Origin: Cyclostephanos tholiformis
Taxonomy: Eukaryota; Bacillariophyta; Thalassiosirophyceae; Thalassiosirales; Thalassiosiraceae
Assembly: GCA_036939975.1 (NCBI GenBank)
Contig: JALLPB010000298.1
Span: 1-18,167, forward strand
DNA: 18,167 bases
Reading direction: 5' to 3'
Of this stretch, positions 16,241 to 18,167 are shown one piece after another. The position numbers and the translations under genes are program-made. The notes under the pieces are model-generated. The model searched no databases. It had not been told where the DNA came from and saw only the letters and a program-made list of their open reading frames with translations. Position 1 is the first letter of the stretch. Every line of letters begins with the position of its first letter.

Positions 16241-16639
16241 GTGGCTGGCGCATCGCACCTGACAGTTTGAGTTAAGCTGAAGTTTTGTGTCGGCAGAAAT
16301 TTGTCTCAAATAATATACTTGCTTTTGTACTTAATTTACTTGTATGCGTATTGCATTGTCGGCTACCCTCCAGTGATTCAACCAAGGGAAACTCGGATAT
16401 TCCAATCAGAATCAAAAAGGTATTTGTAAGTTCCTCCTTTCTAATGTTGTTCGTTACATAGTGCACGATTCGACAATATTGATCTCGACACATTCGGAAA
16501 GATGATGGCGGTATACTCATAGAAGTAGGTATGGTTACCTGAATATGAGGGCAGATGCAATAGGAAATATGATAAAATTGCATTTGTTTACTAATATTGT
16601 ATTATTTCCACAATGTTCAAAGCATTAACGCAGCAAGTA
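16241..16639. other. Convergent intergenic region after metacaspase
   Basis: AT-rich, with no coding evidence. It includes a short hairpin AGGTA-TGGT-TACCT near 16527-16540. It should hold the 3' ends of both flanking transcripts. Confidence 0.5.
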
Positions 16640-17716
16640 TCAAGATCCGTTGCAAGGACACGGGGCGAGTGTTAATAGACTTGCCACACGTTCAACTTTA
16701 ACGATGGACTTGACGGTTCTATCAAAAATGTCCTCTAATTTCAATCGAAAATCTACCTCACAGTCTTGCCATCGGTCGCTAAACCATCCACTCTTGGCGA
16801 AATAAGTATAACTTGCATCATCGTCGTCGTCGTCATCGTCGCCGTCATCCGAGTCAAATGATGCATCTGTCTTTAAGGTGAAAGGCTTGTCCTTATTTGC
16901 GTTATCATCCCACCAACTCAAACATTTTGATTTCTTTCCACTATGATTGCTTTTGGTATGTAGCATAATACCCTTCAAATTGGAAGGCATTTCTACTCGA
17001 ATGAAATTATACACCTTTTTTTGCACAGTACGCCCGCTAATGGCAGGAACTTTGTCATAGCCTGTGTCACATGTTGTCAAAGATGTCGAGAGAAACTCTG
17101 CTACACCTGTTGGGGATCGTTCTAAAGATGTTGGAGTCTCCACAAACTTTGTGGGTGAACGGCGTACGGATGCTGTTTTCGATGTAATTTCCGGGGTCGA
17201 TGTCTCATCCAAGTTGCGCTTGGTGATCAACCTTCGCGAACTGGATCTATTGTTTTGCTTCGAAGCAACAAAGAGCTGGAATCTCTTTTTGTTCTTCCTC
17301 TTTGACGAATATGGTTTGTTCGCGATGACTGGGCCGTGCCTTCCTTCAATGATAAATGATCCTGGTGAGCTCAGACCGCCGCAGCTATTACTTTCGTCTA
17401 TGAGAGTCGCTTCGCGAGAGATGATAGCATAGTCATCTACAATTTCACGTAAGTGACCATCAGTGAATTGAGCATGTTGAAACGCTTGATTTTGCTGTTC
17501 GTCGGACACATCCATCGGAACTTGTACATCACTCAGCCAAACGTCGCCAAGGGCAACCGTTTCGTTGCTGGAAAACGACATTGAAAATTGTATGTTCCTC
17601 GGATCTCTATCTTTCACACCCTTGCCGCCATCGTCTGCATCGTCTGCGTCCGCTCCCATTCGCCGTGCCAAAAAGGCATCAAAAGTGGCTACACGAAGTA
17701 GTGCGTCGATTTCCAT
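16640..17716 (-). CDS. Hypothetical protein, low-complexity acidic and basic regions
   Basis: A 358-residue product from ATG 17716, the first Met in the frame. The frame stays open to 17788 without another ATG, and the extra residues (KKRFIARHLLL...) look plausible, so an upstream exon may be missed. I do not recognise a family. Visible features are an Asp-rich stretch (about 23-34 from Met), a weakly hydrophobic middle (GSFIIEGRHGPVIANKPY), a Lys/Arg cluster SSKRKNKKRFQLF that could be a nuclear signal, a Ser/Thr/Pro-rich region with SP and TP sites, and a poly-Asp tract (DDGDDDDDDDDA). The end is better conserved in appearance: YFAKSGWFSDRWQDCEVDF followed by an amphipathic helix LKLEDIFDRTVKSIVKVERVASLL. 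Function is unknown. It converges on the metacaspase gene. Confidence 0.65.
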   Translation of the reverse strand: MEIDALLRVATFDAFLARRMGADADDADDGGKGVKDRDPRNIQFSMSFSSNETVALGDVWLSDVQVPMDVSDEQQNQAFQHAQFTDGHLREIVDDYAIISREATLIDESNSCGGLSSPGSFIIEGRHGPVIANKPYSSKRKNKKRFQLFVASKQNNRSSSRRLITKRNLDETSTPEITSKTASVRRSPTKFVETPTSLERSPTGVAEFLSTSLTTCDTGYDKVPAISGRTVQKKVYNFIRVEMPSNLKGIMLHTKSNHSGKKSKCLSWWDDNANKDKPFTLKTDASFDSDDGDDDDDDDDASYTYFAKSGWFSDRWQDCEVDFRLKLEDIFDRTVKSIVKVERVASLLTLAPCPCNGS

Positions 17717-18167
17717 ACTTCGTCTTGACCCGTCTAACAAGAGATGCCTGGCTATGAAGCGTTTCTTGTGTGCCACGACTGTCTCTACTCAGCTATCGCG
17801 GTGGGCTGACCATGTCGAAGGTACATCATATATTATCTCTTATGAGGCAGGTAGTAGTCGGTCGGGCACTTTCGCTCGTCGTTGGGGGTGGGTGTTTTGT
17901 TTGAAATCTCTCGCCCGATTTGAATTGATGCGTTTCACATTACGCGAAAGATTTTTTTCTTTTGTACTAAATCCTCATAGGCGGCTCCGAGAAATATGAG
18001 GAGCCCTCTCTCCCGCAACTTCTCGTGGAGGCCAACTTAGGAATAGAACAAATACATACACAGAAAAAAAACTACTACCGAGAGTCTCATATATCTCCTT
18101 GTTGGTCAGACTGTAGGGTCACTATAGTGACCTTTCAGTACTGTACCTTTGAGGTAGGTAAAAGGCC
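17717..18167. other. Right-edge region upstream of the hypothetical gene
   Basis: Mostly without coding signal. It may contain a first exon and the promoter of the minus-strand gene. A perfect 16-bp palindrome lies at 18117-18132. Confidence 0.4.
18117..18132. repeat. 16-bp perfect palindrome
   Basis: GGTCACTATAGTGACC is identical to its own reverse complement. It might bind a dimeric protein, form part of an inverted-repeat element cut by the window edge, or be chance. Confidence 0.6.

Noticed and set aside
15815..16309. Minus-strand open frame of 164 codons opposite the metacaspase
   Set aside because: It lies across the p10-like coding region and has no recognisable motif.

Overview
The window looks like nuclear DNA of a stramenopile alga, most probably a diatom. 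Two genes encode the CGRGGGTN...KTSQAL domain that I recall as DUF6824, a family I know mainly from diatoms. The gene structures are eukaryotic: short GT-AG introns (78-196 nt) with CTAAC-like branch sites in two of them, a eukaryotic eIF1, a type I metacaspase, a tubulin-tyrosine-ligase-like enzyme and an adducin-type aldolase-fold protein. The genus cannot be fixed from this sequence alone.

There are ten protein genes, strictly alternating in strand (+ - + - + - + - + -), so every neighbour pair is convergent or divergent. In order: DUF6824 protein A (505-1476 +, perhaps to 1793); membrane-anchored HSP70 ATPase-domain protein (1790-3841 -); acylated staphylococcal-nuclease-like enzyme (4341-5213 +); aldo-keto reductase with three exons (5390-6708 -); DUF6824 protein B with three exons (6988-9025 +); translation initiation factor eIF1 with two exons (9857-10382 -); TPR plus tubulin-tyrosine-ligase-like protein with a signal peptide (10767-12620 +); class II aldolase/adducin-domain protein (12729-13883 -); type I metacaspase (14144-16240 +); unrecognised acidic/basic protein (16640-17716 -).

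Three gene models had to be rebuilt by splicing. The aldo-keto reductase regains its catalytic histidine only through a 57-nt internal exon. The DUF6824 B domain is divided over three exons. eIF1 has a 28-nt first coding exon. In all three, the junctions keep frame and restore known family motifs.

The genes do not form one pathway. Several (HSP70-type protein, metacaspase, surface-type nuclease, aldo-keto reductase) would fit stress or proteostasis roles, but that is only a loose grouping. The less usual items are the nuclease with a dual-acylation N terminus and a His/Cys C-terminal motif, the duplicated V-P-x-G-M-x-P-G modules in front of the metacaspase, the secretory-type N terminus on a tubulin-ligase-like enzyme, and the out-of-frame tandem duplication at the end of DUF6824 A. 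The left edge (1-119) resembles the end of a hAT-type DNA transposon. No rRNA, tRNA or CRISPR array was recognised.
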